Below, in pieces: positions 10,656-23,724 of a stretch of 64,000 bases of DNA; the stretch's first letter is position 1, and the number at the start of each line of letters is the position of its first letter. Under the pieces are notes generated by a model. That model searched no databases and was not told the origin of the DNA. It worked only from the letters and a program-made list of their open reading frames with translations. This DNA is from Rostratula benghalensis (lineage: Eukaryota > Chordata > Aves > Charadriiformes > Rostratulidae): contig VXAI01000038.1 in NCBI GenBank assembly GCA_013399305.1, positions 2,986,639 to 3,050,638 of the forward strand, in the 5' to 3' direction. A program made the translations under genes and the position numbers.

Positions 10656-13600
10656 AGTCCTGGTTATGCCCGCAGTGTGTTCCTTTGGAAGTGACAGCAA
10701 CCTGGGCTTAGACTAGAAGGCTTAAATGCATTTTCAGCAAACGTTTCTCTGATGACACTGTCTTTATACCTCAGCTACACCTGGATCTTAAGACAAAGAA
10801 ATGCAATGCTCTGACTCCATGGCTCAATTTCAAAAGTCTTCTGCAAACAAGAGAGCTCCTAGTGCCTCTCACAAAAAGGTCATAAAATCCTTTGTCTAGG
10901 AAAGTCTTAAGCAACATAAACATACAAGTGGCTACTGACTGTAAAGTTGTATGTGGGCACACAGAACATGTGAGACAGAGACCCGGCATAAAAACTGATA
11001 GCTCTCAAACACGAAGTGGCAGGGTAGATTTGTCCTAACATTTTTTAAGTGCAGACTTCACCCTTGACATCTTGTACTTACAACTTCAAAAATGAAATAG
11101 TATTAGGCTTTTGTTATGGATGCTGGAAGCCTCAGATGAATTAGATATAAAAATCGAATAATAATACACCTGAAAAGCAGCAAAATGGTAATGAGAATTA
11201 TTATTCAGAGTTGGAAACAATGTGTCCCATAGCTGCTGCTATGAATAGGGAGGCCTACCATACCTTTTTTGAGAAAGTTCCCCAAAAACTGAGTCTCAGA
11301 CCAGTGCCATTTTCAACCCACTCTTTAGTAGCTTTTAGTGCTTTTAATTGCATATCTTCTGATGCAAAGTAAATTGGGCTAGGCCAAACCACAGAAATCT
11401 CACACAGAATCCAACCACTTCAATTTATGTGGCTTACTCTTCACTCAGCAGATCTTGGCTTATGTTTCCAAGTTTAAAGGGAAGCAAAACTTCTTTTTAA
11501 AGGCTATAGTCATTCACTGGCTCACTATGGCTGGGAAACAGAAACAGCCTTCAATGTGGGATGGGAAATCTCTCCTCTGTTGCATTGAGCTGTTCAATAA
11601 AGGTCTGGAAAGCAAATTCCCTCCAAGTAATTTCTAAAGGAGAGGTTTCCAGCTGTGAGGCAAGTTTGCTTGTGCTATATGAGCACCCTAATTACTCCAC
11701 AAAGAGCATTATGTTCTCATGCCCAATCTTTGCGAAAAATTACAACAATACTGCAGTGACAAAAATGGGAGTGAGCAATGAAACCGAGAATATCAACTAC
11801 AACAAGCTATAAGCTGTTCTCTTAGTCATATTCTTGATTTTCACATACCTCATTTGGAGAGAACAAAAAGCCAGTCTCCCTGTATATTCTTGTAATCAGT
11901 TCCCTCACAACTCTTAAACCTGCTTTCTTTACAACTTCCATCTGCCTTCTAATTTGCCTTCACGTGGGGAAGCAGCAAAAACTGAACTAGCATGACACAT
12001 CCTTCATTCTGTCTCATTTGTTTCATTAAGGATGCTTGACAAGCTTAAATTCTAACATCAAAATAATAGTTAGAAAAATGACAAGCTAAAGCACAACACT
12101 GTTGTTTGGTTTTAGCAAACTTCCTTTTCAAAACTCTTCAAGTTGGTTGGTGGCATTACAAGAAGAAACCCTAAACCCCAAGCCAAACCCCCTCATACTG
12201 AAGGCCTCTGCAGAGTCGTCATACCAGACATGGAGGATTTATCTGCAAGAGTTCAGCACTGCTCATTAATTCAATTCTCAGACTATTAAACACACCTAAG
12301 CTCAGTGCAGTTTTAGGCAAGAAGAGAAAAACAGGTCCCTGTTCCTCACAAGTCCTCCTATTTTTATTTATTTTTAACACACTTTCCTGTATAGCACTGG
12401 AGCTATTTCAGTTCTCTGTGAGTCAATCACTGTATCAGTCACTAGCCAAGCATTTCACAAACAAAGTCTTCACTTGACATTAATTCCTGATGTGGTGAAA
12501 ACACACTGAGGGGATTTTGTAAATACTTACTCACTGGAGTCTGCAATCCACACATCTCTTATTAAAACATGATAATTCCCATTCTTTTCAAAATTAATAT
12601 TCTATACAGAACTTCACTGACTTGCCTGGATAATGAAGATGTGTACATACAGAGAAGATTTGGCAGGACAGTGATCAAGCAGTGTTTACTCCTGTCCTGA
12701 ACGATACACCTCAATACCCTGCCCTAAAACCATGAACTGGGAGAGAGGAGGATGGGGAACAAAGGACAGGATTTTCAGGTAAAAATATAGAACATGAGCG
12801 AGGGAATGCACCAGAAACAGAATCTGAATGCCCATGTGACAAGATCAGCCTCTAGTTATGTTATATGAAACTATTTCCTCATAGTCTGCAAGGAACTTTG
12901 AAATAATGCTTCTGTAGCAGGCTCTTGATGAAGGCTGGTACCCTCCGGTGAGAAAATCAAAATCAGAGGTATCACTGTTGCATTTATCTTCAGAATGTAT
13001 CAACATATGATCCTTAAACTCCAAAAGCATACCCATGCTCTGCCAGCCAAATTTTTAATCTGGAATCTTAGGCTGTAGAGCTCTAGCTTGATGCACGTAG
13101 CTAGATTATCACTAGATGTGGGAAGTGACTAAATGGAAAGGTGGTGTGAGTATCCTGGGGCAGCAGAGATCTATTGACTCCATGAATCTCAGAATTGCTC
13201 ATGCGGTGGATCATGAATTTTATCCAGCAGGAAAATGCGATCAGGATCTCTCAAGGGACCATGGAAACTCCTGCCACTCATTTGAGCATAAATAACATTG
13301 TAATCAATATATCCTGCTATAACTGCCCATTTCATAATTCCATCAGAACAAATACAAAATATGCAATTATAGCTATATAGATCTGCATCTTCAATAGATG
13401 GGCATTAATCAGGTCAACATTTTTAATACTTTCAAATGAGATGCTCTGACCCAGAATTAATTTTAAAAAAATATATAATTTGGTTGCCAATCTAAACAAT
13501 AGTGGCAATTAACAATTTTGTTTTCCACTGTTTTGTTTCAGGACTTACCACCAAAATAAACCCATCAATCTTAAACAAAAACAGAGATGTAATTAAAAAA

Positions 13601-14267
13601 AATCATTGGAAAATTTTGAATAGAAATGTTTTGAAACAAAGTGTTTGATGCAAAAGTAATGAAACAATATATACATTTAAAGACATTATTCCTCTCTTCT
13701 GGAATCCAACTCTAAGGAACCCATGCTTTTAGTCCTGTATGCTGTGACAAGGAGTTACACATTTCTTCAAATCTGAAACATCTAATCAATTCCATCTAAA
13801 AATGCAAAATATTTACAAACCTATAGCCAGGGACTTCTATATAAATATACTCAAATATTTCTATATATTTGACTTGAGGTGTAATTTAGCTTAGCAGTTT
13901 TCTAAAAATGCTAATTTTTCAGAAAGGTTGATGTAAAGGTATTGCATGAAATGGTTGTTTTATCTGCTACACTTTTTCTTTCTTGGAGAAGATACTTATT
14001 TCTGTGTTTCCTCATGCAATCTTTCATAACTAAAACAAACTAAAATACTAAATAAAAATAAAATCAAGTGACTTATTTCCAGAATGTGTTTTTGACAATG
14101 ATTACAATAGCACAACAGTGTTCTATATATTGTGCATTGTAATTACAGACCTGCTGTCAGTGTGAAACTTGGAAACCTCATACCAAGAAATTTTCAAAGT
14201 GTTCACCCACCATAGAATTTAATTTACACTTCTACTAAGGGAGCAAAATATATTCGTATCTATATTT

Positions 14268-14289
14268 GTTTATATATATCTATATAAAC
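14268..14289. repeat. AT-rich inverted repeat (9-bp arms, 4-base loop)
   Basis: gtttatata (14268-14276) and tatataaac (14281-14289) are exact reverse complements around tatc. The low complexity of the arms makes chance formation plausible. Confidence 0.7.
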
Positions 14290-15869
14290 TAGTATGTTCT
14301 GTAAGGAGCAGCAGCTTAAATGACCCTTATGATTTGTTAGAGAAACAAATGTCTTTCTCGCCTGTCTCTCTGACAGACTTCAGAGATTTGATGAGACGAT
14401 GCCAAGATTTCCTCCCATATACGATTGCCAGTTTACTAGCTACTGCTTAAGAAAATATGTTCTGGTTCATAAGATGATTGGATTTGGGCTTTAATTCGAA
14501 AACTCTTCATCTTCGTGTACTGCTGTATTTCCTTTCCTTCCTGTAAATTAGTTAGGCTTTCATTGTATCTGTATGATAGCTGGTGATCCAGGAGGAAACT
14601 TTTTACACCAACAGAAAACCAATCCCATTTGAGAAAGGGAAAAAAAATCTATTAACAGACATCTAGTGCTTTCACAGGATTGATTCTTTTATAGAGAGAA
14701 GGCACTTCTGGATGACCTGGCAGCAGCAAAATCAAGGTGGTCTGTGGTATTTGACAGTTAGACAATCATTTATTCACACCAGCCCAGTAAGCTCTATTTG
14801 AACTCCTCCAGAAAGAGGAACTTCAATTAAGAGTGAAGTTGGGTTGTCTCTGATGTTATTGAAGTCAGAATTAAAGCCAGAAGCACCCACCATGCATTCC
14901 CCAAAACTCTTGCCTTTCTCCACACTTTCTGAGTAACTGGATTCAAACCCTTCCAGCTGAGTGCTTACGCCATTGCATTGCATGTGTCATTGCATTACAA
15001 AGAAGGGGGAAAAAACAACCTTTGTTTTTTAAAATAAAATATGTTCAATGAACACCCTTCAGAATGCTCTGTTTAAAGAGACAGGGACTGTTGAATTTAT
15101 CTATCTTCTACCCCTTCTCTCCACCCCTTCTTTCTGTCCCTGTGTAATGGAACAGTCACCCCACTGAAAGGACATAAATGGCGAATTCTCACTAATGCAA
15201 ATGGGTGACATTTGAAAAACTCAGTCTTCTAACCTCGACTGCATATTTTTTTGTCATTATAACTATTGCAAAGAGTATATTTAGCATGCATGCTCTGCAA
15301 TGACTTCAGCTATGTGCTAAACACTTGCTATTTAAGTGGGCCATGTGACACTATTACTGCTGCAATATTAGCACATGAAAATGGCTTTTTGGCAAACAAG
15401 TAAATCAAAGACAAAGCATGCTATGCACAGACTGTAATTATGGCTGTATACTTTTTCATCATGGGGTGAAAAAATTTAGAACAGTATTTACTGTCGTAAT
15501 TAAACTGATTCCCCCAAGAACTGCAATGAACTTTGGGAAGTGATAAATAAAAGCAGCAGCAAGCTGCTCCTTTGAGATTTACACTCCGATGATAAGATCT
15601 CCTGAGTTCCTGGAGGGAGAAGAAGAAGGTAGGTTCATAATTTATCTTTTTCAGGCCTGGTCCAAAACCTATTAGAGTCATTAGAAGTCTTTAAATTGAT
15701 TTTGTCCAAAGTTCAGTCTAAAGTCATTTTGTTCTTGAAGTACAAGTTTTAATTTTCTAATGCTAAAATAAAAGCAGAAATTGCTTGTGATTTCCCTTTA
15801 AAGGAAAGGGGTTTAGTATGTATTTTAGATAGAAATTATTATATCATTCAACAACATCTTCTACAGAGA

Positions 15870-15906
15870 AGCAAAAAGATTTTCTCACCATTAGCAAAAA
15901 GATTTT
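15870..15906. repeat. Direct repeat, 23-bp period
   Basis: The 14-mer agcaaaaagatttt occurs at 15870-15883 and again at 15893-15906. The copies are identical; the intervening bases are not repeated in full. Confidence 0.8.
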
Positions 15907-17238
15907 TTAACAGATCAAAGCTTCAAAGAATCTTTAAGAGAATTTGAATGACATATAACTAGACACAAATAACATCTGTCTTTTGTTAAACGCCACATTA
16001 AGGAAGAGGGCAACAGATCTCCTTTCTGCATGCTTTTTAAAGGTCTGTCTCTCTCTCCATGTACGTAGATGTTATGGTTTTGTCTAAGTAACAGAGGAAT
16101 AAAACATGCATTGGTGCCTTATCAGCCTGCCAGTCCTGCACACATCCTTGGGTTCTTGAAAAGGATGGGACAGGAGCGGGGGCTGGCATGGCGGGGTGGG
16201 GGAAGCTCACCCTTTGACTCCTGTGCCTCTAGTGACAATGTTTATTCCACTTTCTGCCCATCTGGGGAAAAATTCTAGAAGAGGAAAAATAAACTGTCAG
16301 CTATATGATTGAAGCAGATCCAAATATGCTGTAAGCATCTGCCTGACTTCCTATAGGGGGATGGCAAATAATTTATAACATATTATTAATTGAATTTGAT
16401 TGCTGGGGTTGGGTTTCCTCCTCTTTTATGCAACTTCAGTGTGGTCTGTTTGCTTTTTTAAAATGCCTATTCTTTAGAGCTTTCTCCAGCATACTTAATC
16501 AAATGGGGTTGTATTTCCAATAAATTGGAGTAGGAAGTAACTAAGTTCCCCTTGAGAAAACTGAGAACATGACAGAGGACTCCAGTTTTGGGAACTGCTC
16601 CTTCTCATTCACCCATCATCTCTGCCAAAAACATGTTAATAGCATGGCAAGTGGATGGACAGGCACAATACAATTCTTAATCAAATTGAATAGGTGAAGG
16701 AATTGCATAGTATGGCTTATGGCATGATATTTCCTAAATGCATTATATTCGGTTGTGGTCTATTTAAACTACTTTCCCAATGACTTGTCATTTCTCCTGC
16801 AGTATTTATGGTTACTTGCATCTGTTTATAGAATGACAACAAAAAACGTGCTATAAATAAACCATTATATTTCTATATATCTTTCCAGAACATTGTTATT
16901 ACGTTAAAAAAAAATCCCAAAAAACCCAAAAAGGTGACTTCACTTGGGGAGGGGGTAAGAGTAGATGAAATTGATTGCATGAAAACTGAGACTTCATCTT
17001 TTCTTGCTCAAATGTCTTCCAAAGCTCTATACATTGAAAAAAAGCACTCTCAGGGTATACTATATAGTCCCTAAATGGACATACCAAAACGGAAGTTCGC
17101 AATCTTTATTTCAGATAACTTGTTGTTAAAGTTAAACTGATGTTTGTGGATCTAGTTGCTTTGTCAGCAAAGGTATGTCAGTAATCTGACTAATATTATA
17201 CTTGAATCAATGATATAATTTCTTAAGTTGATGCTCAG

Positions 17239-17259
17239 AGTACAACAACATGTTGTACT
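17239..17259. repeat. Inverted repeat (9-bp arms, 3-base loop)
   Basis: agtacaaca (17239-17247) and tgttgtact (17251-17259) are exact reverse complements around aca. No element boundaries or transcript are apparent. Confidence 0.75.
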
Positions 17260-20200
17260 AAGAAGCCAAAGCCTTTTAAGAAACTACACATTTAATGGAG
17301 TAGGACACTTAGGAAACCTTCTAATTAGTCTTCAAAAACTAGACAGTCACTTTTACTACAGCAACAAGTAGTTACTCTCCCACACAGTCCCCCTGGACTG
17401 AATGGACTAGTTGGACAAGTCATTAAGGCAGTAGCACATTAGCTTTTTAAAGACACAATGTGGACAGAATCCCACCTGACAATCTTAGTAACTACATTTT
17501 TCAGATTAAAGGACAGGTTTCTGTGATCAAAGTTTGAATCTCTAATGAACAGACTTGATGTTTTGACAATAACAATAATAAGAGAGAGGATTATTTAATC
17601 AGCTTTTTCAGTCCTATCTAAATCATTATTGTTGTTCTAATCACAATCAGTGAATCTAACAGAGCAGAAAAAAGAATTTATACAATTTGGTCTTAAGTAT
17701 ATTAGTTTTGCTTCATTCTGAAGCAACTCACACTTCCCCCAGGGACTCACACTGCCATTTTACTTAGTTAACTATTTTTACTTGAAAAGAAAAAGAGCAC
17801 CTTTGACAAAGAACTCTGGCAACAAACCCAAGGCATCTCACTGTTAGATGCATTCTGAACACAAAGCTTCCTTCTATCTTGGTGGTGAATAAAATAAATA
17901 AGATATCCCCCTTGTTGTGTAAATTACAGATACTGGAACAAAACCAAAAAAACAAGATGACAAAAAAACCATGTTGAAAGCTGCTGTCTGCTGTACATGA
18001 CATAATGGAGAAAAAAATAAATCAAAACCAGTGTGGGCACTTCTTGCTGAGTCTTGTAAAGATTTTTGCTATTGATTCAAGTCGCTTTTACATAGAAAGG
18101 ATTTGTTTTTGTGAAAAAAGGAGCAGTTTAATGAAGAAATTTTCAACAATTTGCACTTCCCTTTTCTCACTAGCCCTTTATATTTTGATCAGAGTATCAG
18201 TATCAGTATTTTCAAAATTTGAGCCAGATACTGCGTATCTCTTCTTAATAGTAGAGACTTTCTAAAGATTATGGTTACCCGAAGAACAGAATTTGGACTC
18301 CACCTGACATTAAATCATGGAAAAAATTTAGAATCCTCTCTCAAGATCATTTTATGCTGGTTTTTAAGCTATGGTAGTCAAAAGGATGGATCACATCAGA
18401 ACACCTCATAATGGAGGTGTGAGGCCACAATAAAAAATACTTTTTCTGCCATGAATCCACTCCTTTGTGTTTAAAACCAAGAAACAGAGAGAATTTAAGG
18501 AAGGATTAGTAGGCAAGTGGGAAATCTGGTAGCCTACCACAGTTACCATTTAAGCAGATGACAGAAGAAGGAAATATTGATCAACACAAGTCAAAAGAGC
18601 CTGGAGTTTGCAAATCAGATGCAACCCAGTTGCACAGAAAACTTGGCAGCTTAAGATAGTCTTTTATTAAAACTGAGGGAAGGAGAGAAAGCTGGGGTTT
18701 CAACCCAGGGGTTGTAATCTACAGAAGTGTCTCAGGGAACCCACCCTGCCAGCAATCATGGAACAACATATAGATATATATATTCAATAAATGTTCAGAG
18801 TATAGCTTTGTCTCCCGTAAGTTTGTGTCTAACAGAAAAATTTAACCTTCCATTTGGAAGGATATGATATGACACATTCTACTAGCTATTTTATATTCAA
18901 TGGCTATTAAAGATAAAAACCTTTTAAGATAAATAAGCAATGTTTAAAAAAACACAGCATGCCTTGGAGCTTTAGGAAGGTAAGTAAGTGGTTTTGACTG
19001 GTTTTAAAATGGAGTATAGAGGAGTAATTAACAGAGACAATGACCTTGTAATAGTTAAGAATAGAAAACAGATCTTCTGACCATGTAAAACCTATTACTA
19101 GTTTCCAAGAGGGATAAACTGTTGAAGACCTCCTCCTATTTTTGTCCACTCAGCTGCTCAAAACACAGTCTCATTTTCAAGCTGCATTTCAGCAATCACT
19201 TTCAGCACACTCATTTTCACTAAACAGGAGGCAACACCTCCATCTCTTTCTGTCCTGAAAAACAAATAAAGCTTCTTCAGCCTTTCTCACCCCAGCTCCT
19301 TTGGCTCAAGGTGCTGTGTAATAAAACGGAGAAAGTTTGTAAAAGGGTATGCCTGATATAGGAGGTTTATTTTCTTTTTATCCTGTCAATTATATATTCT
19401 TTTCATAGCTTGTTACTGAGATTGAGTCACATTCATCTATATGCCATATACACTGTTACAACGTACTTTTGCTATCATTAATAATGTACATACTTACAAT
19501 GTTTTCCATTCAATGTGCCCTAAACCACTTCACTAAGTCCAGTTCCAATCTGTAAGCGAACCTACCTCCCATATGCAGCCCTCTTCAAGCAAATGGTGAC
19601 AACACCGAGATTTGCAAGGCTGTTAACACACAAAGTATAAAAAAAATTTAAATACCTGTGGAATGCACCACAGTATCTAACCAGCAAGTAGTAGTGCTAA
19701 TTTCAGAGGCTGAAGGCTGCAAGCTGACACCATAGTACAACTTGAGGGATTTGGCCCATCACGCAAGGCCAGCATGCTGTCTGCCTCTGAGAAGCACGGC
19801 TTTTAAAAGAAACGGGAACGGAGGTTGAAGAACTAATTTTTTGGGAAGAGATAAAACAAGCAGATATGCACATATCACTGAACTGTTAACATTCCCATTT
19901 TTCTGGCTGATCACTTTATAACCCTACTGAATTGGTCTGCCTACCAACTACATTTGTACTGGACACACGACCTATCAAGACCATAAATACTCTCAGGTGG
20001 ACTTCCAAACAAGGCACCACAGTTGTTAAGCCTATTGACAACATCACAGGACTACATCTGTATATTTACCTAAGTTCCCAGTCACGTACATATTCAAACA
20101 GCATCCAGCTTTGGAATAACTGCTTTACCTTAATATATATCTTAATACCCTCAAATGACAATAGGCATGCTGGAGTACATCAAAGCATCTGTTATGTCTT

Positions 20201-21323
20201 GGGGATGCTCTTATTTTCTAATTAAGGCTTGGAATTTTATGGCTACGCTGTCTATGAAAATCTTTGCAGGTATACATATACATTCCCTCATAATATCTAA
20301 AACATAATTACATACAGATTTCAGAAAATACAAAATTGAAGGTATATAGAGCATTCTATAAAGAATGTCTGTCCTTACAAGATGGCCCAATAAAATAGAC
20401 AGCTTTAGTCAACTGTTATTTAGTCATTGAATGGACGTAATTTAGAAGTATGAAGAGATGACTGAGATAAATCCCCGCTGTGTGAATGGTCAAATGAGTC
20501 AATGGAAGCAGCCAGACTGACAGTCTGTATACAAAGGTTAATGACAATGGAGAAGTTTCTGTCACATGAAAATTTCAGAAACAAACTTTGCAGACTAGTG
20601 TAATGAGAGAAGTCTCATTCAGGCTTTTCTTTATGCCAAAGCAAGAAGTGCCTTACGGAAGTAACTTCACATTTCCATAGGCTGGTCATTCAAGTGGACA
20701 GAATAGGCACAAATCAATTATTTATGGTAGAAGCTTCATCCTCCAAAGGGAGGATTGTATCATTGTATTTTTGTTTTGTTTAAACAGGAGAGTGGAAAAG
20801 AGTCACCGTATTTTTGAGAGGTTGTTGGAAGACAGAAAAATGAACAAACTGTGAAAAGGGCATATTTTTTCATTAATAATGAAGCTGGAGTCCATAATCC
20901 GGAGTTTTGAGCCTTTAATTTACAATTTAACTGGCAGCTCAAACATCCGGATAAGACAGCAACTGAAATAACATTTTATCTAAAGGCTTATCTCCTCCAT
21001 CAGAAAGGGTATGAGGAATTAATTCTAAGTTTATCCTGTGAGATCACAGAGGGCAAAGCTAGAGAGATACGCTGGATTAATCCTCCAAAATCTTAAAAGC
21101 AAAACTCATTGGAGACGCCAATAGAAAAGGGGAAAAAAACCCAGCAAATACTAAATCTGACAAAGCTGCTTGCATCTTGAATATGTTTTGAATTTATTTT
21201 TATTCTACCAAACAGTTTTAGTTTTTGATTGCACATAGATGAATAAAGTAATAAATTGCTCAAATAAAATATTTGGTTTTCCTATTTACAATTTAAAAAT
21301 TAGCATATGTTATTAACTTCTCT

Positions 21324-21486
21324 CAAATCACACGCGAGCCTGGACACTGTAAACCAGCTCCCCTGTCCCAGCAACACTCAAGCAAGACCCCATGCAACTT
21401 CATCTAGGGCAGTTTGGCCCTTGGAGTGAGGACTGGACAAGATGAACTCCTGAAGTTAATTCCAATCTCAATTGTTCTACAATTCT
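21324..21486 (+). mobile_element. CR1 LINE 3' fragment
   Basis: The order of motifs matches a CR1 3' end in forward orientation: gcctggacactgtaaaccag (compare 'tctggacacaatcctgtgcaacctgc'), then tctagggcagtttggccctt, then ggactggacaagatgaactc (compare 'ggttggactagatgatctcc'), then attccaatctcaattgttct and acaattct (compare 'cttccaacctcaaccattctgtgattct'). Only the terminal region is present, as expected from 5'-truncated CR1 insertions. It is diverged and inactive. Confidence 0.75.
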
Positions 21487-23661
21487 AACTGCTTACCTTA
21501 CTTCTCAGCTGAAGCATTAATGTAGTTATTGCTGTCTCATTTCTTATTAAAATTAAATGAAGTCTACATTTCCTTCACATACAAATGGATTAAAGCTCAT
21601 GCAGAATGGCTAAGGACTTTCTGTTTACTGCTATATCCATACCGTAGTCAAGAGAACAAATCAAAACTGAGGTGCTACTTAACATTCAAGTAAAACCAAT
21701 TTAAAATTCAGTCTAAGATGGATTTTATTATGGAGTCAAGACTGCTATGTTTAAGTTTAGCCACTGCTTTCCACATAGATTCTTTGGAAGAAATTCACAC
21801 AGAAGGGATTTATCCATATTCATATCATTGTTGCAAAATTTTACTCTTCTGCCCCTTCTAGAAAAAGAAACTATTAATGTCTCCTCTCCTTCAGCACTTT
21901 AATGGTGAAAAAAAGCTGGTCAAGGTGTAAGTACCACCAGTCTTCCTCTGCTAAATCCCAGCAGTTCTCACAGCTATGAGTCCCAGACCAGAAGTCTCAC
22001 TTGCTATTTTGACAGACTTTATTTAAAAGCTGATAAAAGCAAACGAAGTCTATTTTGTAAACAGAGTAGCTAATGTTTACTGTGAAAAGAAATAGTGTAA
22101 AGCTCTTGGGTTCCTTTGATCACTTACATAAAGATTATTTTGAATGAGCTATTTCAGGCTCCAGAACCAGATGAACCACACTACCACTGAACACATGAAA
22201 AAGCCCCAGAGACTAATTCAGCACCTTTCTCCACCAAGTAAATTAGCCCAAACTTCAGTCATTGGTCAGCCAGCAAAGTAACTGTTGGCACACAAGGTAC
22301 CTTACTGATTTTGCAGGTAGCAGAATGGACAGTGTTATGAATTTATCTATGGAAGATACCATACCGCATCTTGACATTTTCAGAGAGCTCTGGTAAAGTT
22401 GGTCACATGCTTTTAAGTCATTTGATTAGTTTTCTTGGGTCACGTATTAAAGGCTTAACATCACAAAGTCTTACGCTATCTTTCCTAAGTACAAAAAAAG
22501 ATGCTGGTGAAAAACCTCATGTTTTCACTCAAAGAGGCAACCCTGCTTTTTGAAAAGTTAGTACGTTTTGCTTTTCATAATCTGTCAACACTTTGACTTT
22601 TTTTCATAAACAATAATTTAATCAAAGGATGTTTTGGTTTCTTTTTTTTTACCCCCCAACAGTTTTTCTATATTAAATCATATGAAATGGAAAGCCTGAG
22701 TACTTGAGCCATTTTCACACTAGATCCATTCTGCACTGATTAATACAGGTGTTTTGGAAACTGACACTCTGAAAAGATTCACAGCATTCACTGGCTCTCA
22801 CACCTCTCTTTTTAGCCCTGCAAGTGTCTGTAAGCACGTATCCAGTTTGTGAAATACAGTATGTAAGAAAACTGGCTACTGAAGACAAGCCAAAAGGTTA
22901 ATTCTGACACTTAATTTTATGGGAATATTTTCTACTACTTAAAAAACACTTTACAAGAAATACTTACATACCGATTAATAACTTTTGAGCAGATTATTCT
23001 GGACCACGCATATACGTTTGTAACACCTCAGTTACAGATTTAAAATGAACACTCAGGCAGCCTAGACTATATTCTTTTCTCTAGACTACAGTTTGCCCCA
23101 GCCTGTTGTCCCTGGTACTTTTGAGGCAAACGACTAGGAACATCTTTCTTCAGTAGACTAAATGTGGGGATTTTGGGGACATCTATTGTCCCAGAATGCG
23201 GGACAGCAACTACAATTACTTACTTTAATCTTATGACAACTTTTTGCTTATTTAATGCCTTAATTTTTTTGATAAAGCAGTGTGATCTTTAAGTGCTCAG
23301 TGTACCTGTAAAGCAGGCCAGAAGCACATATAGCATATTTACTTAGCCCAAATTAGGTAGCAACTTAGAATGTAAAAGGATTATAGGATTATTTCAAAAC
23401 CACACAAAGAACAGAACACTGCACTGTGGCAGAATTAATGCTTACATCCAAATAGCAGAGCTTAAAGGCACCCCAGAAGAGAGGCACAATCAAAACACTG
23501 CAAGGGACTGAAAACTCCAGCTAAGCCTGACAACAGACATACTCCCCTCAGCAGACTGAAACATCCACTCCCTCCATCACCAGCCCTACCTCAGCAGCTC
23601 CTATGGAAAGAAAACAGTATGTCATAGCATTAACCTTCTGTGATTTAAGAAGTCTGGGGAC
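21487..23661. other. Unique non-coding sequence
   Basis: No supported gene or repeat. One 60-codon frame at 22371-22553 has no recognisable content. The sequence is AT-rich with short homopolymer runs such as the T-run near 22642. Confidence 0.6.
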
Positions 23662-23724
23662 AATATATACATATCTCTGTAGTCACTGACCACAGTCAGG
23701 TGACTATACAGATATGTGTATGTT
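23662..23724. repeat. 63-nt near-perfect hairpin (candidate pre-miRNA or palindromic MITE)
   Basis: Bases 23662-23690 fold back on 23695-23724 around a 4-base loop (caca at 23691-23694). I count 28 pairs by hand: 25 Watson-Crick and 3 G-T wobbles. There is one C-C mismatch (23677 with 23709) and one bulged g at 23700. A stem this long is not expected by chance in 64 kb. The size and the small internal mismatch and bulge fit an animal microRNA precursor. The AT-rich outer ends would equally fit a short palindromic DNA-transposon derivative. I do not recognise either arm as a known microRNA. Which strand would be transcribed is not shown by the sequence. Confidence 0.75.

Larger units (their letters stand above)
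10656..21323. other. Long unique AT-rich non-coding stretch
   Basis: More than 10 kb with no recognisable gene or interspersed repeat. Small structures are a 22-nt inverted repeat at 14268-14289, a 23-bp-period duplication at 15870-15906 and a 21-nt inverted repeat at 17239-17259. The interval 13150-13340 reads as possible conserved non-coding sequence. All open frames are under 100 codons and overlap on both strands without domain content. Confidence 0.6.
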
